A stretch of DNA of 64,000 nucleotides from Hallerella sp963652365 (GTDB taxonomy: Bacteria; Fibrobacterota; Fibrobacteria; Fibrobacterales; Fibrobacteraceae): positions 1 to 64,000 of the forward strand of contig CAVJTH010000011.1 in NCBI GenBank assembly GCA_963652365.1, given 5' to 3'. How positions within the stretch are numbered: the first letter of the stretch is position 1; the number at the start of each line of letters is the position of its first letter. Below, in pieces: positions 42,719 to 53,900 of the stretch. The position numbers were made by a program, and so were the translations under genes. Under the pieces are notes generated by a model that did not search any database, had not been told where the DNA came from, and was given only the letters and a program-made list of their open reading frames with translations.

Positions 42719-44957
42719 TGGGTTTATCCTCGGTTTGTTTCTCTAATGGCCAATATAGTTCAAAATCGGTTCCCTTGCCAATGGTCGTTTCGATAGAAAC
42801 GTGTGCTCCGGCTGCTTTTATGAGCTTCATCGCGACGGCCAGTCCAATGCCCGAACCCTGCCCCGGGGCTCGGGTCGTGAAATAGGGCGTAAAGACGTGC
42901 TGCAGAACGTCGGGCGTCATGCCGGTTCCCGTGTCCTTCACGGAAATGTACAGGTAGGAACCCGGGGGAATGGTCGAAAACCGCGTGACGATCGGTCCCT
43001 TGATTTCTTTCGGGGTGCAGGAGTATGTCAGGGTTCCGCCGGTCTGGGCCATGGCCAGGATGGCGTTCTTTCCCATGTTCATCATGATGCGCATGAAGTC
43101 GGTCGGGTTGCCGTAGGCTATCATGTTGTCGCCGGATTCCTTGACAATCTGGACGTTTGGGGGGAGCATCGGCAATAGCGAGTTCCTGACTTCGTCAAAG
43201 ACCAGCCCCACGTTGAAGTCTTCCGGCTTTTTCTCTTGCGAGCCTTCCCGCCGCTTGAGCTGATCGTAGGTCCGCTTCACGAGGCTTGTCGCGTTGTTCA
43301 TGGAGCGTCGCATGTTTTCCAGGTACTTTTTGGGCCGCGCGCAGTCCGCGGTTTCGGGGAGGGTCGCCTGGGCGAGTTCGCAATAGCCGATGATTCCCGA
43401 AAGAATGTTGTTGAAGTCGTGCGCAAGCCCACCCGCCACGTTGCTCATGTCCTCGAAGTTCGAAGCCTTGAGCAGGTTCTCGCGCAGCTGGTTTCGTTCC
43501 TCTTCGATCGCATGGATGTTCGTCGTGTCCTCGATGAGTCCGAGGACTCCCTTGGGCTGCTGCGCTTCGTCGTAGATCGGGACGGCGGTCTGCTTCTCCC
43601 AGTGCTTTTTGCCGTTTGCGTCGAGAGTCATCTCGGTCCTTGTGGCGATATGGCCGGATTCCAGCGCCTGCGCTTCGAGTTCGCCGAATTCCGGACTTTC
43701 GACGATGCTGTTCAGGTTTCCGCGGACGGCGATGTCCTTCTTGTTCTGCTGCGTGTAGGCGCCCGTGAGGTTCTTGGCCCAGAGGCGTGCCGGGATGTTG
43801 TCGATCAGGGAATTCAGGAATACCTGCTGCTGCTGGTAGAGCTGTTGCAGCGCGATGATCTTGAAGCGGATGGCGTCCCGCTCGTCGTTGAACCTGTCTT
43901 GCAGCCGGGAAAGCTGTCTCTGGAAGTCCTCCTGCTTGCCGGAATCCCGGAGGATGACCTTGTAGCCGAACAGGATGCGGTTGGAATAGATGGGCGAAAC
44001 GGTGACTGTCGCCGCGAACGCGTTGTCGTTCAGATAGACGGGAACGTTGTTCAGCGGGCCTAGGGAACGGAGGTCGGGGATAAAGCGGGTAGCGGAATGC
44101 TGCAGGAGTATCTTTTCGCCAAAGCCTATCATCTTGCATGCGGAAGGATTCGCCATTTCGATCTTTCCGTCGGAACTCAGGAGCAGCACTCCATCGTCCA
44201 TTTCCTGGACGATTTGCTTCAGGGCGCTGGACTTGTCGATTCCCATCTGCGAAATGGCGGAATTGGCCTGGTAGAGTACAATCGTGATGACGAACATGAA
44301 AATCGCCGCGCTTTCGCCATAGAGGAAAATGTCCATGGCCGGGAGCAGGGCGTCCATGACGACTCCGCCGACGATTGCCGTGACGAACGTGGCAAACACG
44401 GTCCGGTAGATGCGGTGCGCTTGCGAGTGCAGGGACTGGAACGAGATGATGGCCGAGCAGATGACGGGAAACACCAGAAACGCGAAAATGGCGAAATAGG
44501 TGTACAGGGAATTGACCGCGGTGTAGCCGTACCAGTTTTCCACGATTCGGGGGTAGAACTTTCCGAAAAGTCCCGTCACGATGACGAAGACGACGCCTAG
44601 CGCGTTCCAGACCCGAAAGGCGGGCAGAATCCGCTTCCAGAAAGGCCTCGTCGATTCTCCGGAGATTCCCACGGTCGTCCGGATGATGGCGTAGCCGTAT
44701 TGGACCCAGCAGACGGCGCCCATCAGATAGATGATTTCGCGCGCTTCTTGCGAAACGTAGCCTTCCGGAAGCTGTTCCACGAAGGCGAGGACGTTCCAGA
44801 GAATGTCGAGGAGCAGCAGGTAGAGGAGATTCTTCTGGAGGTTCCTTGCGAGCGTGTTGGAAAGAACCGTCGAAAGGATCAGCGGAAGAAGCACGATGCA
44901 GAAGAGCAGCGCGATGGTCCCGTGCAAGAAGTGGATGTTGAACTCGAAAGCGTCCAT
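42711..44957 (-). CDS. Membrane sensor histidine kinase
   Basis: The 748-residue kinase has an N-terminal membrane module of about seven helices (about 10-235), a PAS domain (about 240-350, SALKQIVQEMDDGVLLLSS), a coiled segment, a second PAS (about 385-495, NIPARLWAKNLTGAYTQQN), a HisKA region with phospho-acceptor His in GGLAHDFNNILSGIIGY, and a HATPase domain (NMGKNAILAMA, DTGTGMTPDVLQHVFTPYF, GSGIGLAVAM). The HDFNN form of the H-box places it with NtrB-like HisKA kinases. TATATT at 44980-44985 is a candidate promoter. The membrane module type and the signal sensed are unknown. Confidence 0.94.
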   Translation of the reverse strand: MDAFEFNIHFLHGTIALLFCIVLLPLILSTVLSNTLARNLQKNLLYLLLLDILWNVLAFVEQLPEGYVSQEAREIIYLMGAVCWVQYGYAIIRTTVGISGESTRPFWKRILPAFRVWNALGVVFVIVTGLFGKFYPRIVENWYGYTAVNSLYTYFAIFAFLVFPVICSAIISFQSLHSQAHRIYRTVFATFVTAIVGGVVMDALLPAMDIFLYGESAAIFMFVITIVLYQANSAISQMGIDKSSALKQIVQEMDDGVLLLSSDGKIEMANPSACKMIGFGEKILLQHSATRFIPDLRSLGPLNNVPVYLNDNAFAATVTVSPIYSNRILFGYKVILRDSGKQEDFQRQLSRLQDRFNDERDAIRFKIIALQQLYQQQQVFLNSLIDNIPARLWAKNLTGAYTQQNKKDIAVRGNLNSIVESPEFGELEAQALESGHIATRTEMTLDANGKKHWEKQTAVPIYDEAQQPKGVLGLIEDTTNIHAIEEERNQLRENLLKASNFEDMSNVAGGLAHDFNNILSGIIGYCELAQATLPETADCARPKKYLENMRRSMNNATSLVKRTYDQLKRREGSQEKKPEDFNVGLVFDEVRNSLLPMLPPNVQIVKESGDNMIAYGNPTDFMRIMMNMGKNAILAMAQTGGTLTYSCTPKEIKGPIVTRFSTIPPGSYLYISVKDTGTGMTPDVLQHVFTPYFTTRAPGQGSGIGLAVAMKLIKAAGAHVSIETTIGKGTDFELYWPLEKQTEDKPNA

Positions 44958-45009
44958 CTCTTAAAAAATCCTTGCTTTTAATATAATCATTTTTTACAAG
45001 GATAAAGGA

Positions 45010-45037
45010 AAAAGTACGCCTCTTCGAGCGTACTTTT
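45010..45037 (-). terminator. Intrinsic terminator after the first GH9 gene
   Basis: AAAAGTACGC/GCGTACTTTT form a 10-bp stem with an 8-nt loop, 20 bp after the stop at 45058. On the minus strand it runs into TTTTTCC. Confidence 0.85.
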
Positions 45038-45057
45038 CGAAAATATCGGCAAAAAAC

Positions 45058-48000
45058 TTATCGGACGCGTCGAATTCCGAATGTCTGGGTCTTCTTGTAG
45101 CTGTCCTTGGACGAGAATCGCCGAACGGTTTCCGCATCGCCATCCGGGTTCGGGACAAAGCGCGTTCCGATATCCGCCTTGACGATGTAGGCGCCCGTGC
45201 CTATCGCCTTGCCGTCGCTCGAAACGAGCCCCTTCGTGCAGCGGGAGAGCCATTCGACGCGAATCACCACCTGGTTGTCGCTCGACAGGTATTTCGGGCC
45301 GAGTTCGAACTTTTCGTGGAACCGGTTCACGAAGTTCCCCAGGTTGGTGTAGAACGGCAAATCCAGGTCGAGGAGCAGGGCCTTCCATGCCGGGGCTTCG
45401 CCGAGGCTCGTTCCGCGCGGGACTCCCATTTCGACGAGGAAGAGCGTTCCGTCAAAGAGATAGCCCGACGAATCCCTGCTATCGACAAGCGTTCCGTTTT
45501 CGTAGATGTCCCACTTGCGCGTCTCCTGGTCGAGAACGAAGAATCGGAAGTCGGCGCGGGCTTCTTCGCAGGTTTCGGCACTAGACGGCGAAACGTCCGA
45601 AACGGGATGCTCGGGGGAGAACTTGACCGTTATCTGGGGATTTCCCGATCCGGTGACGGTCGCCCACGGGTTTTCGCGCGCGGGCCTGTTGCCGCTCTGG
45701 TCGAGGAAGAGCGTTTCGTCTAGCGGAGTAAAGCGAATCCGGTCGCCTTCCCCGACGGCGGTTTCGGCATCTTGCGCGTAGATCATGTTGAAGCTCCTGC
45801 TCCCGAGCGTATAGCGGTTCGGGATGACGTTTACGGGACCCTTGCGTTCACGCTGGATGGGAGCGTGGCTCGAATCGCCGATGACGAGAGGCTCGCTGGC
45901 TTCGACGCTGAGCGAGACGAAGGAGCCCGCCGTCTTGACCGTTCCTTCGAGGATGACGGGACCGGCAAGGTCTTCGGCGAGGGTCGAGTCGCTTTCGTAA
46001 TTGGCGCCGCTTCCCTTGTGCTGCACGAGGAGTCCCGCGCCGACGAGGTCGCCGCCCTTGGGCGAGAGCCCCGAGTAGTTTCCGCTCGTGTTTCCGAGCT
46101 TGAAAGGCGAAGGCATGTCGAGAACGGCTTCCGTCCGTTCGGAGTTCCACGAGAACGTCTTGGCGAACAGGGTTTCGGGAACTGCGCTGCCAAAGATCGC
46201 CGCGATGCTGTCCGGAGCGTGCCTTTCGTCAACGGATGACACGAATCCCGCGACGACGTGTTCGGCGAGACCGTCTCCGTCCGCATCCGAAATGCTCGCG
46301 TATTTGAGCGGAATGGGCAGGATCTTGAGCTCGAACGGAAGAATCGGCGCTGCGCATGTCGTCGAAACGCCGTTCCCCGAAAGGTCCGTAATCGTCGAGC
46401 TTGCGAGCAGCTGTCCCTTCATGCCTTCGGTGATGATCGAGCTTTGGTCCGTGTCGAAGGAAACGGTGAATTCCCAGACGTTGAGCCTTTCGTTGTAGAG
46501 CTTCGTGGAGGTCACGCTCGGAATCTTTTCGACCGGCTGGCCGTTCTTTTCGAAGAGCGAGAGCGGAAAGGAAAGTCCCGGCGCGGAAATCGGTTCCGAG
46601 AACTGGATGTAGATTCTGTCCGCGCTTGCCGTGTCGAGGCGTTCGAGTACGGAGAGCGAGAGAACCGTCGGGGAAACGGCGTCGCGGTAGAAGTCCGTGC
46701 TGGACTTCGTTTCGCCGGAGATGTCGCTTTGAAGCGTCACGGAACTTTGCGGATTCGTGAACGCGGTGGTGTCCTTGGGTCTGAACGAGACCGTGACGAG
46801 CGAGTCGGAAACGTCGGCGCTCGAGACTTCGATCGTGTCGCCGCGGTATTCGAACGAAACCGACCGGAACTTCTGAAATTCGGAATAGGAGGCGGTGAGG
46901 AGAATCTTCATCTGGTCCGGAACGTTGTCGCAGTCCGTGTCGAGCATTTCGGCGGAGGAGATGATGGGCCACGGGGGGAGTTCCTCGATAAAGAGCTGCG
47001 CCCTGGCGGACGTGTAGCTGTACTTGGAACTGGAACTTGCCACGGTCGCGTAGAGAATCGTTTCGAGCGGCGTGTCGCCCGAGACAAAGAATGTCGCGCT
47101 TCCGTTTTCGAGCGTGAGCGTCGTCGTCGCGATGTCGGCGGTCGCGGACGTGTAGAAGAAGACGGAACCTTCTGCGACGGAAAGCTTGATGGAGAGCTTT
47201 TCGCCATCGAGGAGCGCCCCCGTGGAATCGTAGAGCGAAACGGTCACCTGGGCGCGCTTGCCGACGTATGCCCGGACCGTATCGGCGTGGAAGAGTAGAT
47301 AGCGCTTTTCGAGCGGCGTCGTGATGGAATCCCATTCGACATTCGATCGGACGACCTTGCAGGCGCAGTCATAGCTTCCCTTGGCGTTTGCGCCGTGGTT
47401 GTGCCATGTCACCCATTCGATCATGTTGTTTCCGTAGGCGAGGTTCCTTGTAACGGAGAAGACGTAGTCGTCGTACTTCTTGACGTATTCCGTGTTCGAT
47501 CCAAAGTAGGAGACGCCGTTGCCTTCGAAATCGTCGAGGAACCCGGACGGGGAAACCTTGCTTTCGCCGGTGTAGATGACCGAGCGGACCGTGTCCTCGA
47601 TGGACGTGGCGGGAGACTCGAAGGGCGTGAAAAAGTCGAGCGAAAGCGTGCGCGCAATCGAGAGGTCGCTCGACGAGGCATCGTAATCGGGCGGGTAGCC
47701 GTAGATGTGCGTCCCATGGTAGAAGATGGTGACGTAGGGAACCTTTTTGTAGGCGATTTCCTTTGTGCCGTTGACCTCTTCGAGGTAGGTGGTCTCGGAG
47801 CCCGTATAGTAGGGACCCTTGGTCAGATCGATTCCGTCGAAGGGGACCGGGTCGGAGGCGTCGTTGTGCGCGCGGAGCGACCAGGAACCGACCAGGTCCT
47901 TGAAAGTCGCCGCGGTGAACTTGAGCTGGAAAAGATACTGGCCCGAGACGGCAAACGTCCCGACGAGCGTAATCGGCAGGTAGTAGCCGCCAAGACCGTC

Positions 48001-50805
48001 GCTCTGGGGCGTTCCAAAGGAGATGTCGCCCATGCCGGCGGAGGTTCCCGTGCCGTCCCAGATGGACTTGATGTAGCTGACCGGGCTCAGGTTCGACGTC
48101 TTGAGGTAGAGCCTGAGTTCCGCGTTCTCGTAGGCGACCGTATCGTCGTTTGTCACGGAAACGAAAAGCGTGTTGCAGGATTCCCAGTCGCTGCAGGCGG
48201 ACTGGTAGGACGAAGGCTTGATGTGGACGTTGAAGTTCGCGTAGGTCGCTTCGCTTGCCGTCGTGAAGCTGTAGTGGTTGCCCGAATTGTCGTCGGTAGC
48301 GGCACCGGAAGAAACGTCAAGGTAGTACTTTGTTCCGGCGCTCAGGTTCGAAAGGACCGCTTCGTGGAACCGGACCGCCTTGCCGGAATCGGCGATTGCC
48401 GAAGCGGAAAGGCTCTGGGCGCTTTCGCCGAACCGGACAATGCCGTTTGTCGCCTGGTCTCCGGTCCACCAGTAGATGTGCGCGCTGTTGTTCGTCACCT
48501 GGCAAATCGTGACGCCACCGATATCGACGCTTGTGAGCGTCTGTGTCCAGGAATACCACTTGCCGTGGTTGTCGTCGGTGGTAAAGTTCATCTTGACGTC
48601 GTGTCCGACCAGGTAGAAGTAGTAGGTCGTTCCCGGTACGAGCCCGCCGATGGTGACCGCTCCGCCGACCCCGCCCGGAGCCGTGACGGAATCGACCTTG
48701 GCGCCGTCGGGCGATGTCGCGTAGTAAACGGTGACGATTGCCCGCTCGTTCGTGTTCCAGCTGATGACCGCCGACGTATCGGTGATGGGCGTCCCCTGGA
48801 TGTTCGAAAATAGCGGCCCTTCGACGTCTTCGGGCACCTTCTTCGAAAGGCTCAGACCCGGGATGATGAACTGCGTGGAAAAGTCGATGCACGTTTCCGT
48901 CGCCGTGTAGTCGTTCCAGTCGTCCTTGAGCGTCTTGTGCGGGGCGGAACCTCCCATGAGCGCTCCCTTGGGACATCTGTATTCGTAGGGCATTCCGCCG
49001 GCGTTGTAGCCGTCCGGGTTCGATGCGCGGTTGTGCGGGTGGTTCTCGGTCCTTGAACCGGCGCCCATGATGAACGAAAGCCCCCACGGATTCGCGCCCA
49101 TGTTGTAGTAGAAGTTGTCGAGCGCGACGTTCAGGTATTGTTCGTCGCCCGTCATGTCGTAGAGCATGAAGACCGCGTTCGCCGCGCCCATGTTGTAGCG
49201 GTTGAACCCCCAGTCGCTCGATGTCCACACCAGGTTGTAGGGCGGGACGACCGTGAAGCTGCCGTAAGGGTTCGTGCTGACGACGGAATCGCCCTGGGTG
49301 CCGTCGTCGGTGAGGCGCGTCATCGTGGCGACGAGGCGCGTGAGAAGCGTATCGCGTTCGTCCGACGGGATGCCGTAGCTCTGCGCCTTGGCGACCGTCG
49401 GGAGGATCAGTTTCGCAAACCCGAAGAGGACGTAGGCGTGGATGTTTTCAAAGTCGGTCATCCAGCCGCCCGGGTAGAATCCGCTCTGGTGCCCGAGGTA
49501 GCCTCCGCGGAAGTAGGGGAGGTTGTACTTGTAGTTCGAGGCGTTGTCGTTTATCGCCGTGTTCTTGTAGAGGTCAAAGGCGTAGCTCGAATCGCGTGTC
49601 GCATACCAGAGGGCGAGAGCCGCTGCCGCCGCATCGTCCGTCACGTTGGCGAGGCTGGAGCCTCCCGGGTAAAATCCCAGCAGTTCATCGGTATATTTCG
49701 GAAATGTCGGCTTGGTGACCTTGGCGTAGATTTCCTTGGCCGCCGCAATCAGGGAATCCGAATAATGGTCCGTCTGGTACATCTCCCAGCCGACGGCGAA
49801 GAAGGCAAGCGCCGCGGCGTAAGTTCCAGAAAGCGTTCCGATTCCTTTTGCGACGGGCCGCGGAGCGCCTCCCTTGGCGGGACTTTGGGCGTCCTGGTGC
49901 TCGGGAACGTCCCAGAACTGGTGGTCCGCGGAACCGACGCCTATCGAATGGTACATGTCCCCGCGGTCGATTAAACCGTCCGCCTTGGAAGCCTTGTAGA
50001 GCTTGTAGATGAAATCCACACCGACCTTCGCTTCCCAGAGAATGTCCGGGATGCCGTCCGTCGTCACCGTGTCGTTGTAGGATGCCCCGTAATTGTCTTC
50101 GGCGCGTTCCGAATAGACGTTGTAGGCGAGCGAGAGGACGAAAGCCGCATACCCGAGCGTTTCGCTGACCTTGAAGTGGTCGCCGCAATCGTGCCATCCG
50201 CCGGAAAGGTCATGCCCGAGCGACTGTCCGTCCTTGACGTGGCATGCGCCGTGAAGCTGGGAATTGGTATTTCCGCAGCGCTGGATGCCGAAGAACCGGA
50301 GCGTCGTCTCGAAGACCGCGTTGTAGAGATATTCGTCGATGATGAACGGAAACGAAGTGTCCTTTCCGACAACCATGAAATAGGTTCCCGGGCTGGTGAG
50401 CTTCGAAAAGTCGGCCGCGTAGAGGTATTCCGTGGAGCTCGAAAGCGAATCCGCAGTGCCGAATTCATAGACAGAGCTGATGGAATTGAACGCGCCGTTC
50501 ACCCAGATGTTCGGCTTTGTCCAGCTGCCGAGAGGCGAAAGCGAACCTTCCCAGGCAGAGGCTCCGCTCGAAGCGTCGATAACCTTGAACGTGGTCGCGC
50601 TCGGGTCGGCGACAAAGGCGAACTTGTGATTGTCCGCCGGGCGAAATCCCACCTGGTTTACGCGGATGGTCGGCCTGTCATAGACGTTCAGGCTGTCGAG
50701 ATAGCGCCTGCTGCACGTGTCGCACGTAAAGTCGATGTTCGGAATGCGGTCGTCGGCGAAGAGTATCGCGGCGAGGACAAGAAATGCCCGGAAATAGCGG
50801 AACAT
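45058..50805 (-). CDS. Giant multidomain glycoside hydrolase family 9 cellulase (1915 aa)
   Basis: Secreted endo- or processive cellulase. Order: signal peptide (about 1-18), CelD_N-like immunoglobulin domain (about 45-140), GH9 catalytic domain (about 145-655) with base motif GGWHDCGDHFK (D206, D209) and acid motif TATETCID (E637), two Fn3-like domains (about 664-760 and 765-858), beta-sandwich modules resembling cellulose-binding modules (about 858-1160), an invasin-like immunoglobulin domain, several repeated beta-sandwiches with DADGDGLAE near 1506, and a basic tail ending TFGIRRVR. The substrate-binding His motif is HPHNRASNP rather than HPHHR. AAGGAG is 5-6 nt upstream of the ATG. It lies 164 bp downstream of the second GH9 gene, same strand. 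Confidence 0.93.
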   Translation of the reverse strand: MFRYFRAFLVLAAILFADDRIPNIDFTCDTCSRRYLDSLNVYDRPTIRVNQVGFRPADNHKFAFVADPSATTFKVIDASSGASAWEGSLSPLGSWTKPNIWVNGAFNSISSVYEFGTADSLSSSTEYLYAADFSKLTSPGTYFMVVGKDTSFPFIIDEYLYNAVFETTLRFFGIQRCGNTNSQLHGACHVKDGQSLGHDLSGGWHDCGDHFKVSETLGYAAFVLSLAYNVYSERAEDNYGASYNDTVTTDGIPDILWEAKVGVDFIYKLYKASKADGLIDRGDMYHSIGVGSADHQFWDVPEHQDAQSPAKGGAPRPVAKGIGTLSGTYAAALAFFAVGWEMYQTDHYSDSLIAAAKEIYAKVTKPTFPKYTDELLGFYPGGSSLANVTDDAAAAALALWYATRDSSYAFDLYKNTAINDNASNYKYNLPYFRGGYLGHQSGFYPGGWMTDFENIHAYVLFGFAKLILPTVAKAQSYGIPSDERDTLLTRLVATMTRLTDDGTQGDSVVSTNPYGSFTVVPPYNLVWTSSDWGFNRYNMGAANAVFMLYDMTGDEQYLNVALDNFYYNMGANPWGLSFIMGAGSRTENHPHNRASNPDGYNAGGMPYEYRCPKGALMGGSAPHKTLKDDWNDYTATETCIDFSTQFIIPGLSLSKKVPEDVEGPLFSNIQGTPITDTSAVISWNTNERAIVTVYYATSPDGAKVDSVTAPGGVGGAVTIGGLVPGTTYYFYLVGHDVKMNFTTDDNHGKWYSWTQTLTSVDIGGVTICQVTNNSAHIYWWTGDQATNGIVRFGESAQSLSASAIADSGKAVRFHEAVLSNLSAGTKYYLDVSSGAATDDNSGNHYSFTTASEATYANFNVHIKPSSYQSACSDWESCNTLFVSVTNDDTVAYENAELRLYLKTSNLSPVSYIKSIWDGTGTSAGMGDISFGTPQSDGLGGYYLPITLVGTFAVSGQYLFQLKFTAATFKDLVGSWSLRAHNDASDPVPFDGIDLTKGPYYTGSETTYLEEVNGTKEIAYKKVPYVTIFYHGTHIYGYPPDYDASSSDLSIARTLSLDFFTPFESPATSIEDTVRSVIYTGESKVSPSGFLDDFEGNGVSYFGSNTEYVKKYDDYVFSVTRNLAYGNNMIEWVTWHNHGANAKGSYDCACKVVRSNVEWDSITTPLEKRYLLFHADTVRAYVGKRAQVTVSLYDSTGALLDGEKLSIKLSVAEGSVFFYTSATADIATTTLTLENGSATFFVSGDTPLETILYATVASSSSKYSYTSARAQLFIEELPPWPIISSAEMLDTDCDNVPDQMKILLTASYSEFQKFRSVSFEYRGDTIEVSSADVSDSLVTVSFRPKDTTAFTNPQSSVTLQSDISGETKSSTDFYRDAVSPTVLSLSVLERLDTASADRIYIQFSEPISAPGLSFPLSLFEKNGQPVEKIPSVTSTKLYNERLNVWEFTVSFDTDQSSIITEGMKGQLLASSTITDLSGNGVSTTCAAPILPFELKILPIPLKYASISDADGDGLAEHVVAGFVSSVDERHAPDSIAAIFGSAVPETLFAKTFSWNSERTEAVLDMPSPFKLGNTSGNYSGLSPKGGDLVGAGLLVQHKGSGANYESDSTLAEDLAGPVILEGTVKTAGSFVSLSVEASEPLVIGDSSHAPIQRERKGPVNVIPNRYTLGSRSFNMIYAQDAETAVGEGDRIRFTPLDETLFLDQSGNRPARENPWATVTGSGNPQITVKFSPEHPVSDVSPSSAETCEEARADFRFFVLDQETRKWDIYENGTLVDSRDSSGYLFDGTLFLVEMGVPRGTSLGEAPAWKALLLDLDLPFYTNLGNFVNRFHEKFELGPKYLSSDNQVVIRVEWLSRCTKGLVSSDGKAIGTGAYIVKADIGTRFVPNPDGDAETVRRFSSKDSYKKTQTFGIRRVR

Positions 50806-50927
50806 GGAAACTCCTTTTAAAACACTTCCAAGTTAAAAATATCTTTTTTCCGCCAAAATATTTTTCTGTCGGCTGGCGTTTTGCCGCTAGGCGTTCCAAA
50901 GTGTTCCCGAAGCGTTCCGCAAAAAAA

Positions 50928-50949
50928 GGGAACCGGTACGCCGGTTCCC
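50928..50949 (-). terminator. Intrinsic terminator after the second GH9 gene
   Basis: GGGAACCGG/CCGGTTCCC with a TACG loop, followed on the minus strand by seven T residues; 20 bp past the stop at 50970. It makes the downstream GH9 gene a separate transcript. Confidence 0.92.
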
Positions 50950-50969
50950 TGGGAGAGGTCTTTGCGTTT

Positions 50970-53900
50970 CTACTTGCCGCTTGTGCGGCGGAATCCGAAG
51001 GACTTCGTCTTGCTCGACGACTGCTTCTTTGTCTGGCCCTTGCGATACTTGCCGTTTTCCGTGTTGTTCACCGCCGTTTCATGCGCCTTGAACGAGAACT
51101 GCGAAATGAACGAACCCGTTCCGATATGGCGGTCGTTGTCCGCGAGCGGAGCGATTCCGTTGTGGGTGAGCCATTCGAGCCGGAGCCGGATCTTGCCGTC
51201 GGACGTGAGAGACTGTTCGCTCAGATCGGAAAGCGAGATGGTGCCCGACGTCTTGGTAATCGCGTCGCCGAGGTTGCCGTAGATGTTCGCGGAAATTTTC
51301 AGCGTCGCGTTCCAGGCGGGCTTTCCGAGAGAGTCGAGCTGCAAGAGAAGCGGAATTTCTACGTCGATGTCGAAGGTCGGACCGGCATGGACATAGCTCA
51401 GCGTGTCGTAGGAGACGTGCTGGACAGGTTCCAGGGTCTTCTTGCCGCTCGCGATGAGCGTTTCCTTGTCGCCCGCGATGTAGGAGAGACGGAACGATTC
51501 TTCCTTCGTCGGGGTGTTGCCCGCGTAGAGTTCGCCTTCGGTCGGAACGGACGTGACGCCCGAGCGCATGGTCACCTTGAACGAGACGTTTTCGATATCG
51601 CCCTGGACAGGAACCCACGGGTTGCTTTCGCCGGCAAAGTTCTTCGCTCCGTCGTAAGCGATCGAGTTTTCGTCGCCGATGGGCAGCCGGATGTAATCGC
51701 CGACGTGGATTTCGTTTTCGGATCCCGCGTCGGAATAGGAGAACGTCCATGATGTCTGCGCGTTCGTGAAGCGTCCCGTGTTCGAGAAGTAATACATGTT
51801 GGCGTCGCGCCGCTTTTGCAGATAGTAGCGCCCGGACGCATCCGTCGAATCGACGAGCGTGAGCGGCTCGGATAGGCTTACCCGCAAGATATACAGCGAT
51901 TCCACGGGCTTGGTGATGGTCGCGCTCAGGATGATCGGAGGACACTTGTCGAAGAGCGTCGCCGTGTTGTCGTCGAAGAATCCGCCGATGGGTCCCTGTC
52001 GCGGCAGGACCATGCCGTTTCCGCCTCGGCTTCCGTAGGTCATCTTGGCAAACGTTCCCGCGGAAATCGGAATGCGGATGACCGTCGCCTGGCTCTGGAC
52101 GGAATCCCATCCGACCGTGTCGATTTGCGGCACGAACGTGGAATCCTGCGTCTGGACGTATTCGGCGCAGACCTGCTTTGTCGACGTCGAAATCGTGTCG
52201 ATCTTCGCAATCGTCGAGTCGTGCGGGGTGACTGTCGAATCGATGATCCACGTGGTATCGGAAACGACGGAAATCCTGTCTTCGTAACGCGTGCATTCCT
52301 TCTTGACCGATCCGTAAACCCACTTGCCGTTTGCGGAATCGAGCCGGGTGATCGGCTGGGCGGTCTTTTCGCCCAGGAGCGTGTCGAGGGACCAGCCGGA
52401 AGCGGGCCTTGCGAACGCCATGTAGATTTCCGGATTACCCCAATAGACGTCGATCGTGTCGAGCATGTCCTTTTCGCGGAGAACCTTGGTGAATTCGATG
52501 GTGATTTCGTCGGGCTGTCCGTCGCCTTCGCGGTCTTCGATCTTTGCGTACTTGACGGGGACCGGACGGACAGATTCGATGATCGTGACCGGACCGTTGC
52601 AGTCGGAGAGCGCGTTTGCCGCGTAATCGACCACGCTGAATCCCGCGGCGATTTCCGCCTGGAATCCTTGCTTGACAAGGTCGCCGTTCGTGTTGCCTTC
52701 GATGACGTATTCCCACGTCTTGCCGTTGTCGGAGGATTTTGCGCTGACGACCCGGATGGCGCTCTGGTCGATTGGCGTGCCTTCGCTGTAGATGGCGAGA
52801 GGCCATGCGTCACTCATGATGACCGGTTCGGAGAAGAGGATGCGGAGCGTATCCTGCGCGTTCGCGTGGTTTTCGTTTTCGAGAATGGCAACGCTCGAAA
52901 GGGTCGGGGCGATTCCGTCGGTAATCGCCTTGTCCGCGGTCTTGGCGACGCCTTTTTCCGTCATGAAGACCGTCACCTTGCCGGATGGCGCCGCGTTTTT
53001 CGGTACGAGGCTCTCGTCGAGTTCAAAGGTCGCTTCCGCTCCGATGACCGCGTTTTTCGGGTAGAGGGTCATGACGGTCGCTGCGGCGTTCCTTGACGAA
53101 TCCAGGAAAACGGTCACGCTGTCGAGCTTCATCGAGGAACCGTCGAACTGGCTGCCGCTGAAGCTCAAGCTCAGGATATCCGCCGTGGAGTTGCAGTTGT
53201 TGTCGGCGAGAACGGCCTTTTGCGGAATCGGGGTCGTCGGATCCGCGAAGAAGGACTGCGCGGTCGAATCTTCCGGATCTTCCGCGTCGATGTAGATGAC
53301 CGTCACCGTATCGCCCCCGAGGAGCGGTACGCTGGGCAGGCTCGCATCGGCACGGTTCACCGCCGAGAGAAGTTCGCTTTCGAAGTAGCCGAGCGTCGCG
53401 TTCGTGCGGTTGAGCTTCAGCGTGGAAGTGTCTCCGGTGCGGGAGTTTCTGAGCGTCACGCTGATCGCTTCGCGGCCCGCGTTGTCCTTGTCGCTGACAA
53501 AGACCTTGAACTTCATCGGGTCTTCGGTCACTGGGCTCGAAACGGAATTGCCGTCTTCGCGGATGAGCTGCAGCTTGCCCGCGGTGCGGTCTCCCTTGCT
53601 GAACTGCACGTAGTAGGTGCGGTTGACAAAGGCGCAGCCGCCGTTTTCGAGGCATTCGGAGCATTCCGGATTCGGGCCTGCAAAGATGGTCACATCGACC
53701 TTGTTCGTTCCGATGGACATCTTGGCCGGAATGTCCAGGTCGAATTTTCCGGAGAGCGCGTTGTAAACCGCCGCGGTCTTGAGCGCTTCCTTGGACAGGG
53801 GAACGCCGTTCACCCAGATTCCCGTCACGTAGCCGTTTTCGGAAATGAGGGCCGTCCCCTTGAGATGCATCGTGCTGATGGTGGAATCGAGCTGGATGTA

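Noticed and set aside
47395..48813. 472-residue open frame antisense to the first GH9 gene
   Set aside because: Val/Arg/Gly/Asp-rich composition typical of antisense to this codon bias; no homology signatures.
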